Source of the DNA: Lathyrus oleraceus | Lineage: Eukaryota; Streptophyta; Magnoliopsida; Fabales; Fabaceae | Length of the DNA: 64,000 nucleotides | Direction: 5' to 3' | Assembly: GCF_024323335.1 (NCBI RefSeq) | Contig: NC_066579.1 | Span: 254,069,575 to 254,133,574 of the forward strand | Part shown: one piece after another, positions 11,317-23,781 of the stretch | Position numbering within the stretch: position 1 is the first letter of the stretch | Layout of the letters: the number at the start of each line of letters is the position of its first letter | Notes under the pieces: model-generated | What the model was told of the DNA's origin: nothing | The model's input: the letters and a program-made list of their open reading frames with translations, nothing else | Database searches by the model: none | Position numbers and translations under genes: made by a program

Positions 11317-13064
11317 GCAACATCTGTGAATTCTTCGACGACATCTTCAAACACCTCTTCAGCAACCCCTTCAACAAACTCTTGGACAAGCAAGTCTTCA
11401 ACTTGGAGGATACCATTGTCAAGCAAGGCCTGGATACCCTGCCGCAGCTTCAAACAACCTTTGCTGTGTGTAGCACAATCCAAACAACCCTTCCCACAAT
11501 CGGGGAAAACATCGGCCTTCATCAAGTGTTCTTTAACCTCCAACAGTGGAGTCTTTAACTTCAACACATCCTTGACTGATTTGGCTTCTTCTCCCACCAT
11601 ATTAACATTTGCACCACCATGCTGTGGCATGGGATTGTTGACAACATTAGGAGCCGGCGCAAAGTTAATGGCCTTTAAATCTATGAGGTCCTGAACTACG
11701 TGCTTAAAAGCTTTGTAGTTCTCAATATTATGGTCAGGTGCCCCAGAGTGGAAATTACACCTAGCATTGGCGTCATAACCCACCGGAAGCCTGCCAATGG
11801 GAGGAGCCAGAGTGCGTAACTCCACAAGTTGTAGTTGTTGAAGGCTAGGAAGCAACTGAGCATACGACATTGAAAGAGTTTCGAAACGCCTATCCATCGC
11901 CTTTTGCCTCTGTTGGTAGGCGGGTCTGTTACCCGGTTGTTGCTGGTACTGAGTTTGTTGACGTTGTGGTTGTTGTTGTTGTACTGGTGCTGCAGCCGGA
12001 ATGGTCATAGCTGTAACATAAGGTTGCTGATGGTAGTTCTGGAAGCTGTTCCTCCGGATACCGCTGCTCTGATATGAAGACAAAGAATTCGCATCCCCCT
12101 CTCTCCGCTTCTGTCCTCCAATGAACGGCTTCTTCACCCCTGATGATGATCCAACTCCATTCTGGATCTTGCATGTCTTCAAATAGTTCTCCACCCTCTC
12201 ACCGGTAGAGACTACATCAGCAAAGTTGGAGGCGTTACAACCCACCAAACGCTCCAAGTAAGGTCCGGGCATAGTGTTCATGAACATGTTGGCCATCTCC
12301 TTCTCTAGCATCGGAGGCTGAACACGGGAAGCTGTCTCTCTCCAGCGTTGAGCGTATTCTCTGAAGCATTCATTGCTCTTGAGAGACAGATTCTGAAGTT
12401 GGGTTCTGTCAGGCGCCATGTCTATGTTTTACTGATATTGCTTCACGAAGGCCTCAGCCAAGTCTCTCCAGCACCGGATGTGGGCTCTGTCCAGCCTCAT
12501 ATACCATTCCAGGGATGCCCCAGCTAGACTATCCTGGAAGAAATACATGAGCAGCTTTTCGTCATCGGAGTATGCAACCATCTTGCGGAAGTAGGCTTGC
12601 ACATGAGTCTTTGGGCAAGAGTTGCCATTGTATTTGTCAAACACTGGGACTCTGAATTTTGGTGGCACTCTCACGCCTGGGACCAGCCCCAAGTCAGCAA
12701 CATCTACCCCCATAGCATTCTGTCCTTCCACTACCTTCAGCCTCTCCTCCAATCTGCTAAACATGGGGTCCATGCCATGGCCCATGCCAAAGTCCTTCTG
12801 CATCAAGGTGAGTTGATCCTCCTGATCATCATGAATGGGTTGTTGATCAGGGTTGGCACGTGGGATCGGGATAGGCCCCGGTCCACTGGGTCCGTTAACT
12901 TCTCCAACTGGAGGATCAGTTACCGTCTCTGGTTGAGTAGTGGCGGGATTCCTCTGCATCATCTGTCTGAGCTCTTGCTGTCCTTGAGCCACCCCTTGGA
13001 CCACATCCATGAATTGGTTCATGCGAATTCTCATCTCGGAGAGCTCTGCTTGTAGGCCTTCCAT
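11317..13064 (-). pseudogene. Element B gag, C-terminus cut by element A
   Basis: Structural polyprotein of element B. I take the ATG at 13062-13064 (MEGLQAELSEMRIRMNQF), the counterpart of the A gag start, rather than upstream in-frame codons that lie in spacer. The frame is open to 11317 except for one TAA at 12429-12431, in the K-Q-Y-x-x-N-I-D-M-A-P-D-R segment where the other elements have tyrosine. Core blocks FFQDSLAGASLEWYMRL and EYAQRWRETASRVQPP match A and C. A Gln-rich stretch and the motif CNFHSGAPDHNIENY follow; against C-x2-H-x4-GH-x4-C in A, the glycine before His and the last cysteine are lost. The frame ends in an acidic E/V-rich linker where element A was inserted. Confidence 0.9.
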
Positions 13065-13457
13065 TGCTCTCTGTTGGTTTCTTCCAGTACCGTACCGGTG
13101 AATACCTGAATCAACTATCCTGCTAGTGGAACACCAAACAATACGAGAACCACTGCGGCGGTACCTGTTATGCAAGACATGCAAATGAATATGTAAATGC
13201 AATGGCATGTTTATCCATTCCAAAGGGTATTCTACCCCTTGATTCCAGTCTCACGTCAGATGAACAATAAGAAGATTGAACCGTGGATAAGCTTCTGTGA
13301 CCAAGATGCAATAAGGAAAACCATCATACAAATGAGTTCAAAGGGAAGGGCCTTGGCCAACAGTACATCAAAAGAGGATTCCCACAACAAGCTTGTGGGT
13401 CATCACTACAAAGAGACAAAGAACATGACAAGTAAAAAGAGGAACAAAAACCTGGAA
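13065..13457 (-). other. Element B spacer between ORF1 and gag
   Basis: About 390 bp with no convincing coding region on either strand, corresponding to the ORF1-gag spacer in elements A and C. Confidence 0.6.
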
Positions 13458-14624
13458 TCAGCCTCCTGTATACAACCCATAAGGACTGCTCCTCACTTCA
13501 GCCAGTAATGCCGCCGTGTCAGGATGATCTGGAGATTCTGTCAAACGTCGGATAAGCAAATTCCTCTTGTGAATAACCCCATTCAATTCGTTGATGTGCT
13601 CTATGTAGTAATTCCCATCATCCTCTCCGAATACCTCTTCAAGTTTAGACTTCTTCAAACCCGCCAGCATCTTGAGTTCTTCAATCTGTTCTTGAGCCTT
13701 GTCGAGTTGATCTGTGATGTAACCAATGGTTGAACGGGCGCACAGAAGCTCATTGTTCTTCTCCTTCAGCAAAGTCTTCAATTTCTCCATCTGATCAGTC
13801 AATTGAGTCACCATCTCCTCCTCTTTTGCCTTCCTAGAAGCTGAAAACGCATCCCATTGCTCTTGCCACCCCGCTAACTTACCATGGGCATCCGTTAACT
13901 GCTGCTTGACTCGCCTCAACTCAGAACTGGATGACCCCAAAGCTTTGTCAGTCTTCCTGAAGAAGTCCATCTCCACAGCTAATTTCTTCTCTGCTTCCTC
14001 TTGCAATCTGATAGCTTCCCTCTTCTGATATTCTGCCCCATGATACAAGTGCATACAGTCTTGCAATTTCACACTCAACTCTGAGTTTTCAGTTTGAAGT
14101 TCCTTCATGGCATTCTTCAATTTGTCATACTCCTCTCGGCTCACCGTCGTTGACCGCTCAGGAGTTGGTGGATACAAAGGTTCTTCAATAGGAAACGACA
14201 AACCAAACTCTTCAACTCTTCCCTGAAGCCAATCTTCATACTGAGGGTAAGTCCTGCAATCTCCTTTTCCAAGCACAGTCCTCCCTCTCTTGATCACTTT
14301 GAGCCAAGCCTCAGCTGCCTTATGGGATACAGTCAAATTAGATGAAGAATGGAAAAACAGAGATTCTTCCACATCCTTTTCCAAAGGCGGAGTTCTTAAG
14401 GCATATCCAAACTGTCTGACTGCTAGAGAAGGATTATAGTTGATACCTCCTCTTCTTCCGACCAACGGTACATTCGGGAAGTTCCCACAACTGTGAACAA
14501 TGTCCACAAGAGCTAACATAATCGTGTCTTGGAGGAGAGGCCTCAACTGAGTTCTCGGGAAATGGTCACCAGAGTCGACGATTTCTAAAGGAACATCTGT
14601 CGTTATGGAACACCCATAGGACAT
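13458..14624 (-). CDS. Element B ORF1 protein (DUF7745-like and coiled coil), N-terminus missing
   Basis: A 388-codon open frame between primer site and gag. Near residues 50-70 it has NVPLVGRRGGINYNPSLAVR, matching NVPLIGTQGGINYNPALAPR in ORF1 of element C, followed by the shared R-G-R-x-x-L-G and W-L segments. Residues about 165-340 are rich in Leu, Glu, Lys and Gln in heptad-like spacing, so a long coiled coil is likely. Compared with C, the first half of the protein is missing: the frame starts at what is an internal part in C, only about 310 bp from the primer site, so the 5' leader and ORF1 N-terminus were deleted together. The role of ORF1 in Ogre elements is unknown; coiled coil suggests self-association or binding to Gag, which is inference. 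Confidence 0.75.
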   Translation of the reverse strand: MSYGCSITTDVPLEIVDSGDHFPRTQLRPLLQDTIMLALVDIVHSCGNFPNVPLVGRRGGINYNPSLAVRQFGYALRTPPLEKDVEESLFFHSSSNLTVSHKAAEAWLKVIKRGRTVLGKGDCRTYPQYEDWLQGRVEEFGLSFPIEEPLYPPTPERSTTVSREEYDKLKNAMKELQTENSELSVKLQDCMHLYHGAEYQKREAIRLQEEAEKKLAVEMDFFRKTDKALGSSSSELRRVKQQLTDAHGKLAGWQEQWDAFSASRKAKEEEMVTQLTDQMEKLKTLLKEKNNELLCARSTIGYITDQLDKAQEQIEELKMLAGLKKSKLEEVFGEDDGNYYIEHINELNGVIHKRNLLIRRLTESPDHPDTAALLAEVRSSPYGLYTGG

Positions 14625-14935
14625 AATATATCCAAAAGAAACCTCGTCTGGATGTGGGTCTCATGAACGACTTAACGTAGCAACATGCCACGCAAGCCTC
14701 ATGACTATCCACTCTAAAACCTGTGTGTACGCTCAAGCCTGGGTAGTGGACTTACCTCTCATAAAACATCCCACCCCAACAAACAACCAACCCATAGAAC
14801 CCACAGATACAGCAAACATATGTACATGAATGCAATAAGATAAAGCAGGTAAATAAATAATTGTACAAAAGATTAAACACCCAACAAACAAGAAACCTAC
14901 AAAAGCTAGGAGGGACTCGCTTAGGGAAACTGAGG
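14625..14935 (-). other. Element B shortened 5' leader
   Basis: About 310 bp between ORF1 and primer site, less than half the leader of element A. No gene seen. Confidence 0.55.
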
Positions 14936-14953
14936 TCCCCAGCAGAGTCGCCA
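14936..14953 (-). promoter_or_regulatory. Element B primer-binding site (tRNA-Arg type)
   Basis: TGGCGACTCTGCTGGGGA on the minus strand, two bases inside the LTR end at 14956; identical to the site in element A. Confidence 0.92.
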
Positions 14954-15290
14954 GCTGTCGCAACCTGCGAAAAGCGGAGATGCGAAAAAACAACCGGCGA
15001 AAAAGAATGACAGAAGAGTCGGCACCGTGCTTTATTTATCCCAAAGGAGGGAAAAGAAACGCTCAAAGAAAACCTGAAGAAACGAAAGGAAAAGACAAGG
15101 TCTCGCAACCAAATCTTGGGTTCGGGAGTCGATTATGCAAAGGGAAGGTATTAGCACCCCTACGCATCCGTAGTACTCTACGGGATCCACCCTTGTTGTT
15201 CTTGTCTAAAGGGTGTGTGTGTATCTAATGTACTATTTACTAAAAGAGGGGTCAAAAGAAAATGACTCGCACGGATGTCGCATCCACTGC

Positions 15291-15634
15291 ATACGTATCT
15301 CATCTGAGCATGAGAATCAGAGTCTTCGTAGCTCGGCCACTTATGGGTTAAAGAGATGTGTGCTCGCTAAGACATCGCGTCTTATGCCTACGTATCTCAT
15401 CTGGAATGAGAATCAGAGCAAAACGTAGTTCAACTAACTACCTGAAAAAGGTCTCGATTACTACTAGGGCAAGAGAAAGGGAAGGTCTCGATCGCAACGA
15501 GGGCGAGAGAAAAGAATCGCAACAAGGGCGAAAGCAAGCGAGGATTAGTTGTTAGTTGTCAGTCAAAACTCGGCAAGACATCACATCTCCTGCCTACGTA
15601 TCTCATCTGAACATGAGAATCAGAGTTGTCGTAG
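15291..15634 (-). repeat. Three copies of a conserved hairpin motif in LTR B
   Basis: Copies at 15291-15331, 15388-15428 and 15594-15634. In each, TCTCAT is followed after a 5-6 base loop by ATGAGA, and an outer TACG near the start pairs with CGTA at the end. LTR A has one copy (6141-6182) with the inner stem changed to TCTCAA / TTGAGA. Confidence 0.8.
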
Positions 15635-15899
15635 TTCGACTAACTAGGAGTTAAGGGTTGCCATCTGAACATGGACTTACAAAGGAGGACACCAGTTGTT
15701 TCAAACGAGAGTGGGCAATGTGTTCACGTCCTAGCAGCACGTGTCACAGTTCGCTGAATCGATTCTTAGGCAGTTACCTCTTTGCAATAGGACGGGCTGA
15801 CATGCCACAGGATCGGAGACGCACAGAAGGTCTAAAAATGGGGAAGCTCTACCCTAGAGTTGTCATGCAATATGGACCTAAATGTTAGGATTTACAAAT

Positions 15900-16175
15900 G
15901 GGAATATCTACCTAATGTTAGCATGCAAAGAATAAGGGAATTCTACCTATGTTATCATACAAAGAATAAGGGAATGCTACCTATGTTATCATACAAAGGG
16001 TTCTACCTAATAGGTGTTACCTAAACGGAACAAGAGTCGACGGATAGAGCAAGGAGAGGAGTGGGATAAGGGTAGATGGCGATGCCTGAGGCAATCGACT
16101 TACAGGTAGATGGTGATGCATGAAGCAATCGACTTACAAGAGAAATGGCGATGCATGAAGCAATCGACTTACAAA
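15900..16175 (-). repeat. Two short tandem arrays in LTR B (about 35-bp units)
   Basis: Three units built around GGGAAT..CTACCTA..GTTA lie at about 15900-15935, 15936-15969 and 15970-15998. A second array of three units built around GATGCATGAAGCAATCGACT lies at about 16072-16175. Units within each array differ by a few substitutions. Confidence 0.75.
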
Positions 16176-19100
16176 AGGATGGATGAACACGTGCTGGTTC
16201 TGTTAAGTTTGAAAATGATTACTCGACGTTGGATCGAGCTTTTGATCTTGTTTTGAAATGGTTATCGGATGTTCATTTTAATTCTTATATTAAGAGATGA
16301 ATAAATAATGAAAGAATAAACATTATACACTTCATGGGAGAGGGGTACATTGGTTACGAATGGGGGTTGCTCATGGCAATCAAACAATAATATTATATGC
16401 CTCATACATCATACAAGTAGGCCACAGTTAACAATCAAGTCAGATAAATAAACAGGTATATAATCAAATCAAATAATCAAAGAATGAAATGAATGGAGCA
16501 TTAAACAATGCATGAGAAGTATAAACATGTTAAGCAGTCAAACAATAGAAGCATGGATGAAAGAAACAAGTATAAAAAATATCAGATGAATCAGGCAGAT
16601 GAAACTATGCACACAAATGATCACTGAATAATTTAATCGGGAAATGATGCAAGGATCAAATAAAATCAAGATGAGAGGCCTTTAATACATGGCCTATTAG
16701 ATGAACAAGGGAGGATCAAAAGATCTCTTCAATTGACATAAGCAATCCCTAAGTCAAACATCAATCATAGAAAAGTCAACTGAAAAGTCAAGTCAACTTA
16801 AAAAATATGGAATCAATAGTAAATTAATCAAGAAAATTATGAAAAATTAAAATAACTAAGGTGGGGTTAGGACATCATCATCCCCCAAAAAGATTTTAAA
16901 AATATTGAGAATTAGTGTATAAATTAATTGAACTAAAACAGAAGTCAAATGAAAAGTCAACCAAGCAAACTAGGTCAAAAATAAATCCAAAATAAATTGA
17001 AAATGAGAAATAAAATTCCAAGAAAAGGCCAGGTTGACCATGACATATTGGTCAACCCTCATCCCAAAAAGCAGAACCTAAAAATAATTCTAAGTCATGA
17101 AATTAAAATTAATAAAAATATGTGTGTTAAAATGATCCACTTGAAATAAATAATTGAAATAAAATATTAACATTATATAAATATGAAAATAAAAATTAAA
17201 TAAAATTAAATAAAACATTAAGAAATGTGAAAAGTATTTTTTGGTATTTTTATGAATAAATAAAATATTTTTATTATTTAAAAACAAAACAGAAAAATAA
17301 AATGAATTAAAAAAAGAAAAATGAAATTAGATGGATGATGCTGGTGGGCCAAGCGTGGAGGTGCTGAAAGTAAGCGCTGGAAGCCCACAATCCAAGTGTT
17401 ATTCAGCGTGTGACATAATGTAAAGTGTACGTTTTAATATTTAAAATTCATGTGACATGTGCATCGATCGGTCAAAGCTCATTTAAGTCACAAGATGATA
17501 AAACTGGCACGGATGGACAGGATAAGAAGACGAACGCACGATCTGATGGTCACGAAGACGACACGTCTCATCTTCATGAAAAGCAAACCCTAGTCCCATG
17601 CAAATACAGAAAAAACGCGAAAAACGCAGCAAACCTTCCCATTCTTCCAACCAAGATTGCAAATGCTATGATGCTCCAAATGGCACGAAGTAAAAAAGCA
17701 AAGTTCAAGTGCGAAATGAGTAGAACACCATGGTGTCTTATTTCATTAAAAATAGTGACTTGAACATAGAGAAATATGGATAACAAGGCGAGCATATGAA
17801 CACAGATACCACCAGAAAACAACAGCATAACCTCAAGCTCAATAACAATGCCTCATGGCGAGGGCTTCATAGACGAACATAGCATAATGTTTACATGGAA
17901 CACAACATGATGCAAGCATGGCATAATGGAAAAACAAAACATGAAGTAAGCATGGTAAGCATCAAAAATAGAAATGAATAAGCATGATGATAAGCCTGAA
18001 ATATTGCCATGGAAGAGAGTGAAAAGCTTACCTAGTGGATGACAGTCCACTGCCTCTTGATAGTGGAGGAATGGAAGGAAATGGATGCTCTTGGTGCTTG
18101 TGCTTTAGCTTGAGAAATGGAAAATGAAAACCAACCTTGCCAACCTGCCTTTGCTTGCTTTGCTCTAAAGTTTTGCAGCCACCACTACTTCAGATTAGGG
18201 TTTAGAAGCTTATGAATGTTGGGTTTAAAGTGGCTAATGGGCTTGCACATGTTTGGTTTGGTTCATGAGCAAAATGCAATGCAAAAAAATGAGGTGTATT
18301 AGAAGATCTCTTGTTTTGGCAAAGGTTAAGTGAGTGAAACAAAAGTACATGGCCAAATGGGGTAAAGAAAAAGGGTTGGTCGATTTTGCAGCTTTATTGG
18401 TTGTCTTGGTCTGGCAAAGAAACAATCCAACAGGGTGACTTTGAGACTTTGTATCTTGATGAATACATGACCAAATGGCAAGGCAATGCAAACAGTAGGA
18501 ACAGTGCATGGAGATTAACATCTTTCATGTTGAACACAAATTGAAATGATAAGTGGAAAGAGGTGAAAAATGGCCATGAAATCGTGTCTCATCATCTGCA
18601 AAATGGCTGGGCCAGTTTGGCCTAAATGCTGCCTAAAAATTCAGTTCATGATGCCAACTTTAGATGAGTGCATCTCTCAAACCAATGATCCAAATGAGAT
18701 GATTCCAAAAGGATGTGAAAGAGGACATGGCAAGGTACAATTGTCATGAAGAAAGTATTTTCAAAATATGCCTTGAAGTGCAAGAAATTTGGCCAAGAAG
18801 TCTTGACAAATTTTGCAGATTTTGGACTTAGAAAATTTTCTAAGTGTTCTAAAATAATGTCTCACTTTGACCAAGCATAACTTTCTCAATATTGATCCAA
18901 ATGGAGCAAACTTTATATCTCTAGAAATCTTGGAACAAGAGGAACAACTTTTATGTTGGAGAAATTTTCAAATGGAGCTTGCATCTTGATGGAAGATGGG
19001 CTTAAATTGGGTGCAACAATCATAAAAACTTTCCCTAAATGGAAAGTCAACTATTTCCAAATTTAGTAACTTTTCCAACTCCTGATTAAATAATGAATCC

Positions 19101-19840
19101 ATGATCCAACCTTGATCAAATTTCACATGTAGGCTCCCTTGGGCATGAATTTTGAGATTCTACTATCGAAATGTCATGAGTTGACTTTTCTGGCCCTATA
19201 GTTGACTTTTCCCAAACTGTTTGATTCCTGATTCCATTGATCAATTGAAGCACCTCTGGCTCAAATAAAGAGCTGATTTTTTGTATGTAGACCCTTGTGG
19301 ACATATGGAGGGCCATAGAAAAGAGTTTCACCCAAGGAATCAGAAATAGATTGATTTTATTCCAAACCCTAGTTTTAGGGCAAAATGGTCAAGAACTGAT
19401 TGCACTGATTGCCAATGGATCTTTCTGAGATAAATGTGAGTCTTCCTAGACCAAGATGCCTCTCCAATCATGACATGGATAAGCTCCTTCACTTCCAACC
19501 AAACATTTCCTGTTGCAGCTAGCCATGAAACCCTAGTTTCCTGATTAAATCCAAATGCACACTCTGAGATCTCTGAATCTTCCACTGATGAATTGTAGAC
19601 CATAATGAGATTCCTGGACCACCTTGAGACCCTTGAGACTTGTATACTTGGGGAATGAAGTCCAATTCTCAATCTTGCCTTGTGTGGGCTCCTTCTGTTA
19701 AGGAGTGATCAATCAAACCCTGATTTCCCAAGTCACTGATGCAATATGCAATGAGTATGACCTAGTATGATGCTAATGCAGTGTGAAACATAATCCCATG
19801 CTTCTAGAAAAAGTGAAAGGATAAATTTTGGGGTATTACA

Positions 19841-22800
19841 CCCAACCCTAAACCCTCTCATTCAAAGGATAACCTTAAGGATTTCCATTGGAAATCGAGT
19901 TTGAATCTCCACTATTTTGAGATTCAAATCTCCAAGAGTCATGCTTCCTTTTTGATTCAATTCTACTCTATCAAGCCTCCAAAGCAAGGCTAAGTGAAGT
20001 TGGAAGCAAGATCGTAGCCATCTGAACCTGCAGTGGAGGTGATTTTCTCATTTTTTCATTTCTTCGATTCTCACTCAATTCTCCATAATTCTTCTTGATT
20101 TTTGGTTGTCTGAAGTCCTACCAATGTAAGAAACAAGATTGAGTTGCTTTGAGGTCAAATCGAAGCAACTCAGATCATGATCCTCAAATTTCAACTCCTT
20201 GTATCTTTCAATATACTTGGAGTTAGATAAAATTGAGGCAAGATTCGAACTCCTGAGCATTTTTACTTTAAATTCATGTCCTCCTTTTTTATTTTGGTGA
20301 TGGTTGAAGGTGGACCAGTCCGGTGAGGTCCACCGGAGAAGAAGACCGGAGTTATAGCTCCGGCGGGTGCGTTGGCATGTCTCAGACCATATGATCCTCT
20401 CATTTTGTTTTAATCTCACGCGTTGGTTTTAATTACCATCTCTGCAGCACATTAACTTGAGTCCATCATGGAACGCGCATTGAGATCCACTTGATCTGCC
20501 ACCTCAGTTAATGAAGGAGATCAAGTGGTTCACGTTATTAGCATTTTCTGATTTTTATTTTATTTGATTTATTTTCATTAATTCATATTAATTTTGATAT
20601 TGATCCAAAAAATATGAGACTTTCACCAAAAAAATTTAAATAAATTCCTCTTTCATTTTCTGAATTAAAATTATTTTTTGGATCATTATTAATATTTTTC
20701 ATGATTTAATTGTTTTTGTGCATATTTTTAATTATTTAAAAATACTTTTAAGTTTCCAAAACTAATGAAATTTTTTCTCCAAGGTCCTTTGACCTTGTTT
20801 GACCTATGATAAATCTCATGGCCATTTATTTGGTGTTTTGATGAGGTTTTAGGATTTTGACCAACCATAATTTGATTTAACGCATTTTTTAATTGATTTT
20901 AATTGTTTAATTGCAAATAAATTGTGTGGAGCTATTTGTATTGACTTGTTGAGTTTGACTTTTGTTGTTGGGCTTGGTCAAGGTTGATTTGACTTTGTTG
21001 AGTTAAAATCATTGGATTTAGGGGATTGATGAAATGTACATTTCATCTCCCAAAATTAATTAATGATTTTAATTTGATAAAAGTCTTTCTTTGACCAATT
21101 TGTGTTGATTCCATTTCCCCTCCATTTTCATCTCAATCCCATTCTCTTCTCATTCATTTCATGGACCTATGATATCACTATATCTTAAGGCTAGTTGATT
21201 GCAAAATTAACATAAGTATGGATGAGATTAGGTCCACCTCTTTTGTATTTTATTTTAAGTGTGGTATGTTTTAGGAGTATGGTTCATAATACCATATCTC
21301 TAACATGCATTAACACTAAAATTTCTATTGTCCGGCCTCAAATAGTTGTGACTTCTACATAAGTCCAATTACGATTGCTTAATATAGCGCTAAATTTTGA
21401 CACAAAAGGCACAACATTCTAGTAAGTGAGATTGTAAGTCTCCCCCCTTTCATGGTATTGTATGGAAACTTGGCCTTTTTTCCTTCCTTTGGAAGATGTC
21501 TTGGTTCAAGGATCCATGCTTGTGAATAGAGGGTTGAGTGTTCTCCAAAGAATGGCTTAAACAATTGAAAAACAAAAGCAATACTAACTTCTAATCAACT
21601 AACAACTAACATTTAATTTCAAGTCATTTACTTTCATGCACTTTAAATTCAATTCTTTATCCATTTGCCATTATTCATACCATTTAACTTTTTTATTTTA
21701 ATGCCATTTTCACTTTGCTCACTTGAGCCATACTTTGTGATTATATTGTGATTGTATATACTTGTTTGTGTTTGTGGTCCTTTGACCTTAATGTACATAA
21801 TAACAACAAAAACCCTAAAAGACATTTGTGTCGACTGTTGGATTTGATCCGAGACATTGTACTTAGAATTAGTCAACACTCCCTATGCATAAATGACTTG
21901 TCCAATGCCAACTTTCATGAAACCAAGTGCTTGTGAAGTGAACTTTCATCTGATGCAAATATTGAAGATCAATTTGAGTTCATCTGCAATATGATTTTAA
22001 TGAAGTTGTTACTTTGAACCTGTGTTTAATGCTTATTCCTGAATTCATCTGATATATATGGGAGATTATGAAGAAGATCATGGAGTTGCTAAGCTTGGAT
22101 GTGGCTATCTTTATTTGATGCCTTGTTCTTCATCTTGCTATTTGTGTATTGATATTGCTTGATTCTAAAGTCCAAGGGAAACTTGGGTTTCTATATGACA
22201 TTCTTGTTTATTGGATTGCATCCCATTGGTCATATCTTTTCAACTCTTAACTTTTAAATTTTTTGCTTAGGATTAGTCTCTTCATCTCCTCCCACTTTTT
22301 TAATTTCAAATCTCTCCCTCCTTTTAAAATCTTCTTTGCTTGTGTTTTCTAAACTTAGACTTTATTGCAAATTAGAAACTTTGGCCTTATGCCATTGCAT
22401 TTTTAAACTCTTTTCTTAATCAAACTTGTAAATGAATCTAATTATATTTACTTAAAATTTCAAAAGACAAAAAGAACCAACACTCATTCAAACCTTTTAG
22501 GCCCCTTTGTGCCTCTTTCAAACTTAAAATTTTGTTAAAAGCAACTCATTCACTTTGAAATTGATACCACGAACTACGAGGTTTTGATCCCTCATTTTAT
22601 GTTGGTACGTAGGCACAAGTCCGAAGGTCTTTTCAAACACAAGAATATAATTAATGAATTTGTTTCTCATCCCCCCACTCTATTTATTGCAAACATCATT
22701 TTATACAAAAACACATATGCACACAAAAAAGGGCTCCCTAGGAGTACCTAGGACACTTTGGGTGCTAACACCTTTCCTCTGTATAACCAACCCTCTTACT

Positions 22801-22950
22801 TGTAATCTCTGGAATTTTATTAGTTTTGATTTGAAAACTTCTTATCTTTGGGTTTTGTTCGTACTTTTCCCTTGGAAATAATAAAAGCATGGTGGCAACT
22901 CGGGTTTTATTGACGTTAAGTTTATCCATAGCTTAATAGTCATGAATTTA
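19841..22950 (+). repeat. Element C 5' LTR, 3' portion
   Basis: Aligns with 37972-41663 of the 3' LTR from its first base, which is where element B entered. It has a single copy of the 199-bp unit that is four-fold in the 3' LTR, the conserved hairpin-region motif at 22571-22615, and an AATAAA-like signal near 22880. The LTR/internal boundary is put at about 22950, where the two copies stop matching. Confidence 0.88.
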
Positions 22951-23781
22951 ACCTACTTTTTTGTGTGTACGTATTTGTATATCTGATGTTTGTATATTTG
23001 TTTGTATGATATAATTTGCTTGTTGTGCTTGGTGATCTCTGAGTGGTGAGATAAGTTCTAACCCTAACTTGAGTGCAATTAAGATAGGAGGATGGTATAG
23101 TCATGTTCTACTTGTATGGAGTAGTCTTTAACAAGTTGGCTTGAGACCTATCTACTCAGTGGATACCCTTTTAGAGCTATTGATGTCACACAAGTTATTT
23201 GTGGTTAGGCATTACTTTCTATGATTTGGGGTCCGAGGAGCTAAGGACAGTTGAACATTTAACCCCTCTTGGCCTATTTAGGACGTAGTGCGGAGACTGT
23301 TCAAGTGTAGACTTGATAACAGTTGTTACGCGATACTGCACTCAGACGAGTTTCTCTTGAGAATATTATGGGTTGATGAGTCAGTCATCCTAACCTGTAA
23401 TATCTGATAGATGGAATTAAGACTCTGAGAACTTTTTAGAACATGATATACAGGTTTTATCCTTAGTACACTCCTTTGGAATGGTTCTTAACCAGACTCC
23501 ATGCTCGTGACTCACAATAAACCCTTGATTTTAGGTTGATCCAATCAAGTCTTTTCAATATCAATGGAACTTGGGTGTTGATAAGGTGAAAACCATAATC
23601 CACCAAAATGGATGATTGATCTTGACAATGACTTGATTCATCCTTGACCTTTGTTTGCTTGCCTTGTGTGTGATCCCTTGTCTGTGATTGTTACATTCAT
23701 GCATTCATGCGCATCATAACATTCATCACACAAAAAATGACTTCAAAGAACTGAGGTTTTATTTGCAAATATTTTTAGACC
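22951..23781 (+). other. Element C 5' leader
   Basis: About 830 bp of non-coding sequence. Unlike A and B, I see no TGGCGACTCTGCTGGGGA primer site immediately after the LTR boundary; a degenerate copy lies inside the LTR end (22893-22903). Confidence 0.6.

Larger units (their letters stand above)
11317..19840 (-). mobile_element. Element B: Tat/Ogre-type retrotransposon, 5' part, interrupted by element A
   Basis: Reading leftwards: 5' LTR 14956-19840, primer site 14936-14953, short leader, ORF1, spacer, gag, and the beginning of the gag-pro linker, where element A begins at 11316. The rest of B must lie beyond the left end of A, outside the window. Its outer LTR end (TGTAATACCCC on the minus strand, 19840) meets 5' LTR sequence of element C, so B is inserted in C. 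The right flank is CCCAA (19841-19845); the matching duplicate would lie at B's other end. Confidence 0.9.
14956..19840 (-). repeat. Element B 5' LTR (about 4.9 kb)
   Basis: On the minus strand it starts TGTAATACCCCAAAATTT (19840) and ends GCGACA (14956). The 3' part holds three copies of a hairpin motif (15291-15634) and two short tandem arrays (15900-15998 and 16072-16175). The stretch 16800-17330 is very AT-rich. No gene was found; open frames inside it are short and unlike known proteins. Confidence 0.88.

Noticed and set aside
15289..15640. CRISPR-like spacing of repeated motifs in LTR B
   Set aside because: Only three degenerate copies with unequal spacing, inside an LTR of a plant element.
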